Origin: Thelonectria olida
Taxonomy: Eukaryota > Ascomycota > Sordariomycetes > Hypocreales > Nectriaceae
Length of the DNA: 64,000 nt
Direction of reading: 5' to 3'
Assembly: GCA_020736575.1 (NCBI GenBank)
Contig: JAGPYM010000002.1
Coordinates: 310,001-374,000, forward strand
Positions 29,640 through 40,720 of the stretch are shown one piece after another (the stretch's first letter is position 1; every line of letters starts with the position of its first letter). The notes under the pieces were generated by a model. It did not search any database and was not told the DNA's origin. It worked only from the letters and a program-made list of their open reading frames with translations. Made by a program: the position numbers and the translations under genes.

Positions 29640-30959
29640 TTACTCAACCAGAACCACTGGAAGCTCCTTAACAATTTCTGTATTAGTTTCCTCCGGCTTC
29701 CCAGTCACTGGCACCTCCTTCGCGATTTCTGCAGTTGTTTCCTCCGCCTTGGGTACCATTGGCTTCCCATCCTCCGTGTAGAACTCGTCTTGGAAGTCTT
29801 GCCGGCCACAGTATGCAAGCCCAGTCCCATCCTTGAGCTCTTTCAAGAAGTTGATCGCGGAGTTGATACGAAATCGATCAGGCTCCTCCATTCTCATAAA
29901 GTAGTTTTCAAAGTCATTCAGGAAATGGCACTTGGCGTTCATACAGGCGATGAACATCCCCCGCGCCTCTGAATCACGCAACTGACTAAAGATTTCAGAA
30001 ACGAAGTGGGCTCGAAGAATCGCGTTCTCAGCATAGAGCTCCTTGGAAAAGTCCACATCCTGGATAAAGATGGGATACTCGTATAGGAAATATATGGGAC
30101 CAACGTAGGAGTATTCGAAGTCGATGAGACCTGTGAGCGTTGATCCTGATCCGTCTGGAGAATCCAGGAACAGCATGTTTTGCGCGTCAAAATCCCCGTG
30201 AATCAAGGTGAAGGGTGGACTAAGGTAGGGCGCCGATGGGTTTCGAGCCATGAAGTTGGCCAATTCTGTTCGGACCTTTGCATACTGTTCTGCTAGCTTG
30301 GGCAACTTGGTGGCATCTGGAGAAATGAAGGATTGGAGATAGTCGTGGGTTGAGTCGAACGGTCCTTGGGGCGAGTGGGAGGAAGGTTTGACCGCAGGTC
30401 CAAGTCCGCCCTCATGAAGAGACCCAATCTTGTCGAATTTCAAGGAGGAAAGTTGAATGATGACAGATGCGACTTGGGATAGAACATGCTTCTTACGCTC
30501 GAGTGACATGTCATACCAAGTTCTGTACAGATGTTTGCCTGGAAGTCTCTCCATGAGAACCAAAGCAGCACCAACTTCATGATCAGGGTCCAGGTGCTCC
30601 GAGTATATCTCTGGAACGGGGATTGTCGTATTCTGCTTGATATAGCGAATCGTGGCAATTGCGCTTTTCCCTTTGGCAGTGCCTTCTGTCTTGGTGCGAG
30701 TGAAACGAGCAATGCAAGAGTAGCCGGCACGTACAAGCGACTCGAAAGGGGTCTTGTCTGTTTTGCGAAAACGAAGGATGTAGATTTCGTGAAAGGCGCC
30801 CCTCGCGATCCTCTTGGCACTTGTGCAGGTGGCGTGCAAAGTTGCTGTTGCGATGGCTTTCAGTTTGCCGATGTTGATGTCGAGCTCCGGGGGCTCTTCT
30901 CGACAATACGACTCATCATCGCTAGAACAGGAATCATCATCGCCGGCGCAGGAAGACAT
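29640..30959 (-). CDS. Aminoglycoside-phosphotransferase (APH)-fold protein
   Basis: Intronless, 439 residues, of the fungal APH/choline-kinase-like group whose substrates are mostly unknown. N-terminal acidic start, then KAIATATLHATCTSAKRI, the ATP-lobe strand ARGAFHEIYILRF, and LVLMERLPGKHLYRTW (hinge). The catalytic loop LIHGDFDAQNML has the Asp and Asn near residue 253, and the metal-binding LTGLIDFEYSYVGP is near residue 280. The C-terminal 45 residues are degenerate repeats of the pattern EET-x-(A/T)EI-x-KE-(V/L)PV. The same frame continues beyond the TAA at 29640-29642 with two more repeats (see the extension entry and findings), so the stop may be recent. Confidence 0.85.
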   Translation of the reverse strand: MSSCAGDDDSCSSDDESYCREEPPELDINIGKLKAIATATLHATCTSAKRIARGAFHEIYILRFRKTDKTPFESLVRAGYSCIARFTRTKTEGTAKGKSAIATIRYIKQNTTIPVPEIYSEHLDPDHEVGAALVLMERLPGKHLYRTWYDMSLERKKHVLSQVASVIIQLSSLKFDKIGSLHEGGLGPAVKPSSHSPQGPFDSTHDYLQSFISPDATKLPKLAEQYAKVRTELANFMARNPSAPYLSPPFTLIHGDFDAQNMLFLDSPDGSGSTLTGLIDFEYSYVGPIYFLYEYPIFIQDVDFSKELYAENAILRAHFVSEIFSQLRDSEARGMFIACMNAKCHFLNDFENYFMRMEEPDRFRINSAINFLKELKDGTGLAYCGRQDFQDEFYTEDGKPMVPKAEETTAEIAKEVPVTGKPEETNTEIVKELPVVLVE

Positions 30960-31619
30960 TTGGAGTAAGGAAACCCGTCGACAATAGGAGAAGAAGATCG
31001 AAGTGCTTTGATATGTTTTGAGTCGTGGAGGATAAGAGAACTTAGCAGCGAGAAATGGATCTTGGGAGTGTTTGTTTGTTTGCTGCGTAGTTCAGAGCGT
31101 GCTCGAGATTGGTCGAGGTGAGCTATACAGTGTCTCGGTGTGACGCACACAGTTCTTCACACAGTACAACATCTCTGAATCATCTCCCTTTTGGCACGGT
31201 CATATCATGGTGAACTATCTCTCTGTTTGAGTAATTCGACTATGAAAAATAAATCGCCAAGGCTAGCCAGCTACAAAATACAAAAACAATGACAGCGCTC
31301 TCTTCAACAAGACTATGCGAGCAGGTCGACGCTTTTCTGTACCCAAAGATACAGGTAATGTACAAGTCAACACCCGCTCTCCTCGCCGACGATGCTCAAG
31401 CAACAATCAGGGTCGCGAGCACCGAGCAGACGAAAAAGAGAGCCGGCTTCGACCCATCCACCCATCTATCCACCATCATCACACCCCCATTCAACTCTCG
31501 AGGCGAGGGAAAGCTAGGTTTATGAGGACCAGTCCGCGGTGAGGCTCTCCCACCGTTGCAACTGCTCAGAATAGATGATGACCGTGAATGACAGACATAT
31601 CTTTTCGGAGTCGGACCTG
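30960..31619. other. Intergenic, no gene seen
   Basis: Promoter side of the APH-fold gene and 3' side of the next gene. Short frames only. Confidence 0.4.
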
Positions 31620-32651
31620 CTACGAGCCGTCGCCTAGCATAACCCACGTCTCGGAGCCGGGGGCGGCTGCACTGTCTCGGACCTCGCGCTGCGCGGGCGC
31701 GAGGTCGTCGAGATCGCTGTCGGAAAAACAATCGTAATCGGAAAGAAGATCGGATACCAGATCCGGGGGCTGCGACGTGTCGACATCAATGTCGGGCTGC
31801 GAGCCGTCGAGCTCGTAAATCACCCGCAAAGGAGCAAACGCGCGCGCCGTTGACGAGGACTGCTGCAAGGAGCCGTCGTCGGCGGGCTCCTCAGAGTCGG
31901 AGGATGAACCAGAGGGGAAATACTGGGCAGAGGTTTGGTCGATGCCAAGGTCGGCGAATGAGAGATCGAGATAGAGCGGTTTCTGGTCGAGATCTGAGTA
32001 GCGACGCGTCTTGTTCTTGCGCGATCGCTTTGCAGGACGAACAGTGTACACGGGCTCTTGATGCTCGATACTGTTGAGGTTGAAGGTCTCTCCACGGTCC
32101 TGCTCGTCGTCGTAGAGCAGGCCCATGCGGTAGAGTTCAGCAACCTCGGCATCCTCATTCAACGACTGGTTGCGTCGGAGACGCACATTGCCCTTGGCGG
32201 TAGAGGCATCGCGGAACGCATCTTCTCTTTCGAGAGAAGGCGTCCGCGTGAGACGGAAACGGTCGCTGGGGAGGGGCACGGCACTGCGTGCCAATTCAGC
32301 ACCCTCATCATCCTTGGGCCATCGGGTGCGTGTTCGTGGGGTACGGTCGCTGAGGTTAATGGCCTGGTTCTCAAGGATGCGCTTCTCAATGGCGCGGCGT
32401 CGACTGGCTTGGGGCAGGTCGGACGAGCAGCGAGGGCACTGGGAATCGGAGGGCAGACAGGGGAAGCCAATCTCCCTACAGACGTTGGGGCCGGAAGCCT
32501 GAGAGTATCGTTTCGCAGTGCTGCGGGCGATGTAGGTCCGCGAGCGATGGGCGTGAGGTCGAGCTGAGCTGCGACCAGGAAGGATGTGGCGGTTGTATAT
32601 AAGAGAAGACGGGAGGAGCCCGGTGCCGGATGGAAGAGTGTCAACGTCCAT
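31620..32651 (-). CDS. Disordered hypothetical protein with CxxC
   Basis: Uninterrupted frame. Start chosen at 32651 (DVDTLPSGTGLLPSSLIYN); an upstream ATG at 32735 would add 28 Ser/Thr/His residues. About 343 residues, mostly polar and probably disordered. Notable parts: CREIGFPCLPSDSQCPRCSSDL, a possible metal-binding or disulfide knot around residues 55-75; the basic stretches RRRAIEKRILENQAIN and RPAKRSRKNKTRRYSD (nuclear-localisation-like); then acidic/Ser clusters (SGSSSDSEEPADD, LLSDYDCFSDSDLDDL). It ends GSETWVMLGDGS. I do not recognise the family. Length, codon-like composition and a second half free of stops support a real gene. Confidence 0.65.
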   Translation of the reverse strand: MDVDTLPSGTGLLPSSLIYNRHILPGRSSARPHAHRSRTYIARSTAKRYSQASGPNVCREIGFPCLPSDSQCPRCSSDLPQASRRRAIEKRILENQAINLSDRTPRTRTRWPKDDEGAELARSAVPLPSDRFRLTRTPSLEREDAFRDASTAKGNVRLRRNQSLNEDAEVAELYRMGLLYDDEQDRGETFNLNSIEHQEPVYTVRPAKRSRKNKTRRYSDLDQKPLYLDLSFADLGIDQTSAQYFPSGSSSDSEEPADDGSLQQSSSTARAFAPLRVIYELDGSQPDIDVDTSQPPDLVSDLLSDYDCFSDSDLDDLAPAQREVRDSAAAPGSETWVMLGDGS

Positions 32652-34851
32652 GATTGTTGATGCTCTAATCTTTATAAAATGGGAAGATGAGGTGGAAGAA
32701 GTGGAGGGCTGTCGATGGTGTGTCCTTGTTGTCAAAGGGCGTCAACGATGGCGCAAGGCTGTTCGAGTTGCGTGCTTTGACACTAAAGGGCGTAGGCAGC
32801 TAAAGGTGTTAGAGCCTTAGGGAAGAGTGCGGATGCGTCTGGAAGAGTCCTCTTGGGGTGTTACGGAGTGGGCAGGGGATCTTATATCATCTACGGGCGA
32901 TTATGGGTGATTGGACAAAGGAGCCGAGGGAGTCATCTGGCCCAAGATGGTGTCTTGGTCGGACACCCACACCAACGGGAGACACCCTGTTTGGCTGTGT
33001 TGCCTGTGCAATGGCATCGTACCTGGATGATTAGTTAGACGAGCGAGGTGGGCTGTGGCTGAATGACTGCGCAGGCGGCCGTCTGGTTGGTGGCCATGAC
33101 GTGAGTCACTGGACGACGCTCTTCCCGAGGGCCGGTGCTTTGGCCGGGGGATAAGAAAGGCACACTGATCGCTTGGTGGCGCAGTCGACGATAACGCTGG
33201 AAGCAACCTGGAACGCCTATGACTGCTAGTCCCTGTTTCGGATCACTCATCACTCATCGGAGTTCGGGGGGGGGGTCGAGGATGATGGGGAAAAGACGTC
33301 GTCGGGTTGTTCGGGCTTTGGAGGTTTGTTCCACGCGGGAACTGGAGGCGCTACGATACGGCGATAAGAGAACGGAAGGGTGGGTGGTACGTATCCTCCC
33401 GGAAGACATGTCCGAGAAGAACCATCACAGCGCATGATGCGTTGAAATGTTGGGGGCAGCATGCTCGCAGTCTCACTTTGTGCATCCAATCTGTTCGTCA
33501 TGAAGTCCTACGCCTGGTTGCCGCCTTGCATGATGCATCATCCCCCCCGCGCCCAGAATGGAAATAGCGAGAGACCCTGTAAACGCCCGGTAAGACGCCC
33601 ACTGGAAAATGCAGGGCATTTATCGTCCATGTGACGACATTCCGTCTGCGCCGTGTGATTGGCTGAAGCGCATGGGGGATGGGGGCACCGCAGTCGAGTT
33701 CGTGTCCACGCGCCAGCTCGACGATGGATGATAGGCACAGAGTTGGTGTCGTCATTGGGGGACATTTCCAGGTTATCGCTATCATTCTGATTCTGGAAGT
33801 GTTTGAGGCGGTTCCAACCGATAAAGCGACTATCGAGGAACCGGTAGGGTTGCTCGGCCTGCCTGGGGACCATCACACTGCACTCTTGGATGAACATGAG
33901 CATGAGCGTATCTGCCTGCTTTGTCTCCAAACTAAATCTTTTGGGCTTTGACGAGCACTTTCTTTCATCCTTCAGGCTAATTAATTTCCTTCGTAAAGCG
34001 CATCGTTCCCCGTCAGCTCGGCTCATCAGCTCCGCCCCGAAAGAGTCATCGCCGGGCTGGACTCAAGCCACTACTACTACAATTAGGCAAAGGAAGCTAA
34101 TGATCGTAATGAAATCACAATTAAGCGAAAATTACAGATTCGAGAAAGAGAAAACTCTCTTCGGCTCTCTAGTCCCTTTAAATTGTCTCGGAGAGTCCTC
34201 GATGGAGGGTGGGAGACCAGGCTCTTTCGTCCGCATGGGTCATGATCATGGGGGCGGCTTCAAGTCAGACAAGGACATTGTGATGACGATGGACTTCGGT
34301 ATCCATCGCCTTATCAGTTCCCCAGATTTTATACCCTATGACCTTTCTGTCTCTTCTCTGTCTTGGTTGCCCACCATTGCCGTCCCGTTCGATAGCAGCG
34401 ACGATAAGCCCAGCTGTGGTCTCGGCCGCTCGGAGACGCGGCACATGGACACTTTGGGGAAGGCCTCAGTTTTCGCCCATCGCCAATGAGACTCCATAGT
34501 AACTGAATATGTATGTATTCGTATTGTAGCCTAAATATCCAAACCTCCGTTCGTCCATTCATGTCAATGTTACAATAATATCCATCTTCTCCTCGCCCCC
34601 AATCTCTGTGCAGGCAGTACGACTCAGCCTGCACATGGCCAACAAGGATGCTCCTTTCTTCACCCTTCAACTGCAGAACCGAGCATTCATCACATCATGA
34701 CTTGTCATTTCGGTGTTGCTAATAACGTTATTCCTTTGCTAAATTCCATTTCCCGTTTGGTCGTTGCACGTTGGCTCCTCCCTCCCCGCTCTCCCTCTCA
34801 TCAACCACAATCCTCTCCTTTCTTCTCTCCCGTCTGCCTGCTGCTGCCTTC
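32652..34851. other. Intergenic, 2.2 kb
   Basis: No gene recognised. It contains a run of ten G at 33266-33275. The longest frame (33890-34489, plus strand) has no family resemblance or upstream coding signal. Confidence 0.4.
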
Positions 34852-35760
34852 TCACAGCGTCACGTCCCTCAGGTACGTCTTCACATCCGTCACCTCAATC
34901 CCCCTCTGCGCATTCACCGTCTTCTCCTTGTCCCACGCCACGCCTCGTCCCTGTGCAAACGTGTCCCGGTACTTGACCATGGTATTCGGGTCCTCCTCCA
35001 TCTGCCTCTTCAACACGTCCAAGTCCCACAGCTCCCGCCGGAACTTGTCCTGGAAGTGCTCGTCCAAAAGATCCGCCAGCGCGCCGTATGAAATGGTGTC
35101 GCCCGCCGTGTACACCACCTGGCTCTTGATGTCCTGAGGGTCCAGCACCACCTCGGCCGTCACCCGTCCAATGTCCTCCGGCGTCGTCAACGTGATACGG
35201 TTGTCCCAGCTCCCCAGCGCCCTCGCCGTCTTCGCCTGCAAGTCAACAACGCCAAAATCCGCCAGGAACAGGAAGCTCATGAACAGGCCCGTCGACACAA
35301 TCACCCAGTCTACCTGCGACTGCGCCCGTAGCTGCTTTCGCACTTCGAGCTGCTCGTCGAACAAATCTTGCGAGCTTCCTTCGCCAATGATGTCGTAGTC
35401 CATGCCAAACTGCCACGGGAAGTACCGCTTCACCTTGGCCTCCACGACGGCCTCCAACAGCTTCACCTGCGTCCCCGCAGGCAGCCCCATGCCGTTGCAC
35501 GACACCACCGTGTCGAACTGGGCAAAAATGAGGGCCAAGTCGGCCACAGAGGCGTTGACCACGTCGGCAGACTCAAAGTCGACGCCCAGAGCGCGAATGC
35601 GCTGCGTCAGACGCTTCTTGTCGGGCGCGGCCGAGTCCAGCGTGGCCTGGCGCAGCAGCACCGAGATTTTCGTGTTCTGGCGATTGGGGCTCCTGGCAAG
35701 GCCTTCGAGCATGCTCAGGCCCAGCTCGCCGGCGCCGAGAACGAGGACCTTCTCAGACAT
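34852..35760 (-). CDS. NmrA-like / isoflavone-reductase-like NAD(P) protein
   Basis: Atypical short-chain-dehydrogenase fold of the NmrA/isoflavone reductase group, used by fungi as reductases or as NADP-sensing regulators. Start at 35760 gives 302 residues: SEKVLVLGAGELGLSMLEGLA is the Rossmann GxGxxG. Then DFESADVVNASVADLALIF and TVVSCNGMGLP (cofactor loop), KRYFPWQFGMDYD, WVIVSTGLFMSFL and ITLTTPEDIGRVTAEVVLD. The last lysine-containing active-site motif of true isoflavone reductases is not clear. The frame opens 30 codons earlier at 35850, but a TATA-like element sits only about 25 nt above that ATG, favouring 35760. No introns. Confidence 0.8.
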   Translation of the reverse strand: MSEKVLVLGAGELGLSMLEGLARSPNRQNTKISVLLRQATLDSAAPDKKRLTQRIRALGVDFESADVVNASVADLALIFAQFDTVVSCNGMGLPAGTQVKLLEAVVEAKVKRYFPWQFGMDYDIIGEGSSQDLFDEQLEVRKQLRAQSQVDWVIVSTGLFMSFLFLADFGVVDLQAKTARALGSWDNRITLTTPEDIGRVTAEVVLDPQDIKSQVVYTAGDTISYGALADLLDEHFQDKFRRELWDLDVLKRQMEEDPNTMVKYRDTFAQGRGVAWDKEKTVNAQRGIEVTDVKTYLRDVTL

Positions 35761-35872
35761 TTTCAGGTTTGGGTTGTTGAGGCGGTCGAGGGCTTGAAGG
35801 TTGGCAACCGAGAGTTGGAGCGGCGGTGTTGGAGACGAATCGTCCGACATTTCAGGCGGGCGAGCATCTGGG

Positions 35873-35884
35873 ACTTATATAATA
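35873..35884 (-). promoter_or_regulatory. TATA-like element of the NmrA-like gene
   Basis: CTATTATATAAG on the minus strand, about 115 nt upstream of the ATG at 35760. If it sets the transcript start about 30 nt downstream, the ATG at 35850 would be at or before the 5' end of the mRNA. Confidence 0.4.
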
Positions 35885-36568
35885 GCCACAAAATAAGGTA
35901 GCAGTAGTGATCGAGCAAGGGGTCTTCGTGGCAGGTAACTCTCGTAGTGTGTGTACTTGGTATGCCCACCCATTCTCTATTACCACCTTTGGAACCAGAC
36001 TCCTCAAGACAGGAACAAGGTCAGATTCGTCTGCCGTGTCGATCCGAGGGGCAGCTCCCCGGCTCCCGTCTCGTTGGGGATCCGCTGATGTCAGGTCTCG
36101 GTGGCGCTTCAGCTTGCATTGAGCCGCCGCCTTTTCCCGCGCCAGGCACCATAATGGCTCAACAGTATCATACGTCTTGGTCTGCCGTGCATTATTCACC
36201 AGAGACAGTGTCCGTGCCGGTGAAAAACCCTCCTTAGGTCCATAAACTCCGAATCCTCGAGATAATTAACAACAATTGCCCGTGCAAAGGCTGGATTTGT
36301 CAGGTTACTCCGCTGAGGGGAACGAGATTAATAAGACGGGCGGACATGTCACGCCGACAACCATCTATCAAAAGCTTGGCATGAGTGACGGTGAGACGAT
36401 TTTGAACCAAAGGGAGACGAATCCATAGATGGCTTGTGAGTGTTGATGATTGAAAGATGCAGCACACGGATACCCTACACCAGGAACGCAATAAGAAAAT
36501 TCGCCGAGATGTAAAACCGAATGCATCCTCCTATGTTCGTAAAATGCCATGTCTATTCTAAATTACGC
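35885..36568. other. Intergenic, no gene seen
   Basis: Between the NmrA-like promoter and the protease stop codon. No recognisable coding sequence. Confidence 0.4.
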
Positions 36569-37961
36569 TTATGAAGATACTAACGGCTTATTCGCAAACC
36601 CAACCGTCCTGGCCGCAATGTTAAACACCACAAACTGTGCCTTGAGCAAAATATCTCCCAAAATCGACCAGTCAAGGCCCTCAGAAGACTGCAGTCCGCC
36701 AAAGCATCGCCCATCGCCCAAGGGGCCGTAGTTCATGTAATTTCCTGGGACAAGACCCCTGTAGGCCCCAAGGCCGAACTTGAAGTCAGGCAGCGTCGAC
36801 TTGCAAGGAAACAGCATGGCGCCGTATTCATTGTCGTACTTGGCACCGGCGACTTTGGAGTAGTACGCCGTCACGATAGTCTGGGGTAGTAGGAGCAGCG
36901 TTGTTCCTGTGTCGACAAGAGCATTGAACGACAGCGACTTGTACGTGCCCGTGCCGACTTGATACCCGCCGACCACGATCTCCCAGAACTCGCTGACCGA
37001 CCTCGTGTAGTAGAGGGACCCGGTGTACTCGGTCTTGTTGATGTAGCCAAAGTTGTACGTCCCCGGCAACTGCTTCTTGAGGTTGGCCGTGAAGACGGGC
37101 GAGGCGAGGCTGCTCGCGACATTCTCGGCGTATGTATTTTGCTTGGTCGGGTAAACGGTGTTGAGGCCTTTGAACGCCATGCCCATCAATCCCGACGAAA
37201 AGGTATCAGTTTGAATCGCAGAGGAGACCCATTGGGCGGATTCTACCGCTTGCGACTGGACATAGGTGTTGCCAATTTGCACCTTGTCCTTATATACGAT
37301 TCCATACGCGCCAGATCCGTCCCCATACGAGATATCCCAGGCCTGGCCCTGGAGAAGCTTGCTTGTCGTTGACTTCTTGGGACGATATAGGGTATGGCCT
37401 GCTTGTTGATAGGTCGCAGTATCAGTAGAGAAGGTCCATCTGGTCATGTGTGAGCTGGATGATTTCCATGGAAGAATCTGATCGCCTTACAAATCAGACG
37501 AACCCGTGTCCAGGTTCATGTAGGTTAATTGCCCTGGCGTGCCTAATTTGACAGGCAACACATACTGGGCATCGTAATACTGTGTTGGCTTGTTAGGCGC
37601 GGAACCCGTTTGAATGCCTGCCTGCTTGTTAGGTTATCACAACTGACGTGATGGATAGATCGAGATGCCCACCTTCTGCCTGCATGCCCGACCTGGCGGC
37701 TCTTAGTAGCTTCTTGGGAGGGGCCGCATTGTACTTGTAGTAAACCCTGAGAAGCTGGAAGGGGAATTCTACGTCCTTGTAGTTGGTGTTTTCCACTTCT
37801 GGGAGAGTGAACTTCTTCCCGGTGTCGACGGATCTCGTCTCGAGGCCCGGGGGAGGGCTGTCTTCCCACCAGCCGTCGACCTGGACTTGATCGGTGGTCT
37901 CTTTGAGAGGAGAGGCGTTGACTAGGCGAATTGCCGTCACAACAAGCAAAAAGAACTTCAT
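36569..37961 (-). CDS. Secreted pepsin-like aspartic protease
   Basis: A1-family endopeptidase of 428 residues. The signal peptide is KFFLLVVTAIRLVNA. A propeptide (about residues 20-100) ends before AQYVLPVKLGTPGQLTYMNL. The first catalytic motif is DTGSSDLW and the second LVDTGTTLLLLP; the flap region is YGDGSGAYGIVYKDKV. A Cys pair (FPCKS, GRCFGG) lies in the C-lobe, followed by WSILGDILLKAQFVVFN and TVGFANKPLVSS. Three exons: 37673-37961, 37491-37617, 36569-37439. The introns 37618-37672 (55 nt) and 37440-37490 (51 nt) are in phase, the second splitting the Leu codon right after the catalytic DTGSSD. Function: extracellular protein digestion, as in penicillopepsin-like enzymes. Confidence 0.92.
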
Positions 37962-38029
37962 GTTGGGCTGTGGAGAGCGAGACAGAGGACTTGGCAAGAC
38001 AATTGAGATTTCCTTGGATTAAGAACCAT

Positions 38030-38040
38030 TACTTATAAGA
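38030..38040 (-). promoter_or_regulatory. TATA-like element of the aspartic protease gene
   Basis: TCTTATAAGT on the minus strand, about 75 nt upstream of the ATG at 37961. Confidence 0.4.
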
Positions 38041-39009
38041 TACCGAGCAAGCACACAGTCTCCTAAAAAAGCCACTGCGGTCTCAAATATTGGCCAAGCG
38101 TCACAAGCGAAGCTTATCGGCGCATCGCGAAGGGCTGGACGGCGGCCCCTGAGACATAACGCCGCGTCCCCAATCTATCTCGCCCGGGCCTGGTTCCTTG
38201 GACTTGGTGGTCGGTTGACTGGAATGAAGCTGCAGCTAGAAACTAGAGTGAGGAATGTGGTCACGGAATCTACGCGTGGTAAAGCGCCTCTGCTCCAAGA
38301 AGTCGGGATTCGGCTAGGCCGTCGACTCTGGGCTTAAGCCAACCGAAGGGTGGCAAGCAGGGGCGGCCATAGGGATCGAGACGGACTGATCTTCGTTGGA
38401 GGAGGCTTGGATAGGATCTAGAGCTATAGACACGGGGAATGCGGAGTGTCGAGTTTGGCGTGCTTGGACGGATCCGGACAGGATGGATGTGGATGGAGGC
38501 ATGCAAGTTTCGGAATTCTAAAAGAAGTTGACCGACGGCCCTTAGGTAGGTATTGCTTTCTTGTGCGAGCCATATACAGCGGCACATGGTCGTGTGTGAT
38601 CGTCCATGTGGTACGCGTTGAGTCAAAGGTTGAGTTGATGGGCTCTCTCACCCACCATCTGAGCCGGCTTCCTTGGTCTAAGTTGGGTTACTTGCCCAGC
38701 TTGCTTACCTAATCGGCATTCACTCATCTCGGAGACTCGATGAAATGAATCGAAACTTCATCTATGAGTCGAAATGAGTGATGAGTCTGATGTCAGCAAT
38801 ATGTGAGTTGGTGATGTTGCCTTTGATGAGTCACAAGGCACTTGTCAAAGTCATCGATTCGACCCCCACTAAAAAGATTCGCACACAATTGCCCAGGGTC
38901 TGCTACTGATAAGATAAAACTCCCGAACCCCGCGATAACTCTCAAGGTCAGAGAAGAAAAAAACCCAATTCCAACTCCAACTCCAACCATCACAAAACAA
39001 CAGCCCAAC
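38041..39009. other. Divergent intergenic region, protease and RIO1
   Basis: About 1 kb between divergently transcribed genes. No coding sequence was recognised; a frame runs into RIO1 from 38842 without a better start. Confidence 0.4.
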
Positions 39010-40720
39010 ATGGATTCGGCCAAAGATGCAACTGCGGCCTCGCCGGCTGCTCCTCATCAGCCCCCGTACAATTACACTGCGAATCAGGGCTACGAACAGA
39101 CCACCGAAATTCCTCCAGAGCTGCGCATGCCTCGAGGTACCCCGCAGCCAAAAGATGAAGCCGACGACGAAAGCGACTTCGACGATATCTTCGAAGATCA
39201 CGCCGACGAAAACGAGTGGGATCCAGACTCGGGCGATCTGACAAAGTCCTACAACCGCCAGCGACAGCTTAACGGCACCGACAGCGCCGGCGCGGCCCCT
39301 CGATCGAATCAACAGAAGCCCACAGCGAACACATTCGCTAGCGTCGACGATCAAATATCAGCCCTCTCAAAACATGCTGCCAAGATCCGCCTCGACTCTG
39401 TCAAGCAGGACAGCGACAAGGACAAGGACAAGGCCGACCGCGCCACCAGCGATCAGGTGCTCGACCAGCGCACGCGTATGATCTTGCTGCAGATGATCAA
39501 CCGCGGCACCGTCAGCGAGGTTCACGGCGCCATCAGCACCGGCAAGGAGGCTAATGTATACGGATCCGTCTTGTACGACGACAAGACCGGCGAGACGATC
39601 CACCGAGCGATCAAGGTGTACAAGACAGCCATTCTTAGCTTCAAGGATCGAGAACGGTACATCACTGGTGAGCACCGGTTCAAGAGCGGCTTCGACAAGG
39701 GAAACAACCGGAAGATGGTCCAGTTGTGGGCGGAGAAGGAGTTCCGAAACTTGCGACGAATCTACAATGCCGGCATCCTGTGCCCGGAGCCCATCAACCT
39801 CAAGCTACATGTCTTGGCGATGGGCTTCCTCGGCGACAGGAAAGGTTGGGCATATCCCCGTCTGCGAGACGCCACCTTAGATGGCGATGATGTTGACCAG
39901 CAATGGTACAAGCTTTACGTTCAACTCCTCGGAATTATGCGCCGCATCTACCAAGTGTGTAGGCTCGTCCACGCTGATCTGAGCGAGTACAACATTCTCT
40001 ACCACAAGGGAAAGCTGTACATCATCGATGTGTCCCAGAGTGTCGAGCCCGACCACCCCCGGTCTCTGGAGTTTCTGCGCATGGATATTAAAAACGTGGG
40101 TGACTTTTTCCGACGGAAAGGCGTCGACACGCTTGCCGACCGAGCCATCTTCAACTTCATCACCAGCTCCGAGGGTGCCGTTGAAGAACCCGACATGTCC
40201 CAAGTGATTGAAAAACTGTATGAGACTCGAGAATCCGCTGCCGACGAGGATCAGGCTGCCCAACTTGAGGTCGACAACGAGGTGTTCCGAAACCAATACA
40301 TTCCTCAGACATTGGAGCAAGTGTACGATGTCGAGAAGGATGCGCAGAAGGTCGGCAAGGGCGAGGGTGACGATCTCGTTTACAAGAATTTGCTTGCAGA
40401 CCAAGTCGTGAAACCAAAGGATGCTGAAGGGGAGGATGACGAGGAGGAGGGTTCCTCCGATGCTGAGGGCGCTTCGCTTGAAAGTGATGATTCAGGGGAC
40501 GAGAGCCGGTTTGAAAAGGGCACTCCTCGTGGACGCAAGTTTGAAGACAAGGAGGAGAAGAAGGCAAGTTTTCCTCTTGATTTCCTCAATCCATCGTGCT
40601 AACAGATAATAGCAACACAAGCAAGCAGTCAAGGAGGCCAAGCGCGAAAAGCGCAAGGAGAAGATGCCCAAGCACCTAAAGAAGAAAATTGTCGCCAGCA
40701 CATCTCGTCGGAAGAAGTAG
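39010..40720 (+). CDS. RIO1: RIO1 atypical protein kinase
   Basis: Essential kinase/ATPase of late cytoplasmic 40S subunit maturation, 553 residues. The acidic N-terminal region (DDESDFDDIFEDHADENEWD) is followed by the RIO domain. Landmarks: INRGTVSEVHGAISTGKEANVYG (flexible loop and STGKEANVY P-loop), AIKVYKT (catalytic Lys), LVHADLSEYNILYH (catalytic Asp), LYIIDVSQSVEPDHP (metal Asp), FFRRKGV, and an acidic stretch EEEGSSDAEG. The basic C-terminus ends MPKHLKKKIVASTSRRKK. Exons 39010-40563 and 40613-40720. The 49-nt intron begins GC (AAG|GCAAGT) and ends ...GCTAACAGATAATAG; it restores the basic tail typical of RIO1, while read-through stops at 40602. Start chosen at 39010 because upstream codons lack conservation. 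Confidence 0.95.

Noticed and set aside
33890..34489. 199-codon plus-strand frame
   Set aside because: No recognisable family; lies in a gap with no nearby splice-consistent coding sequence.
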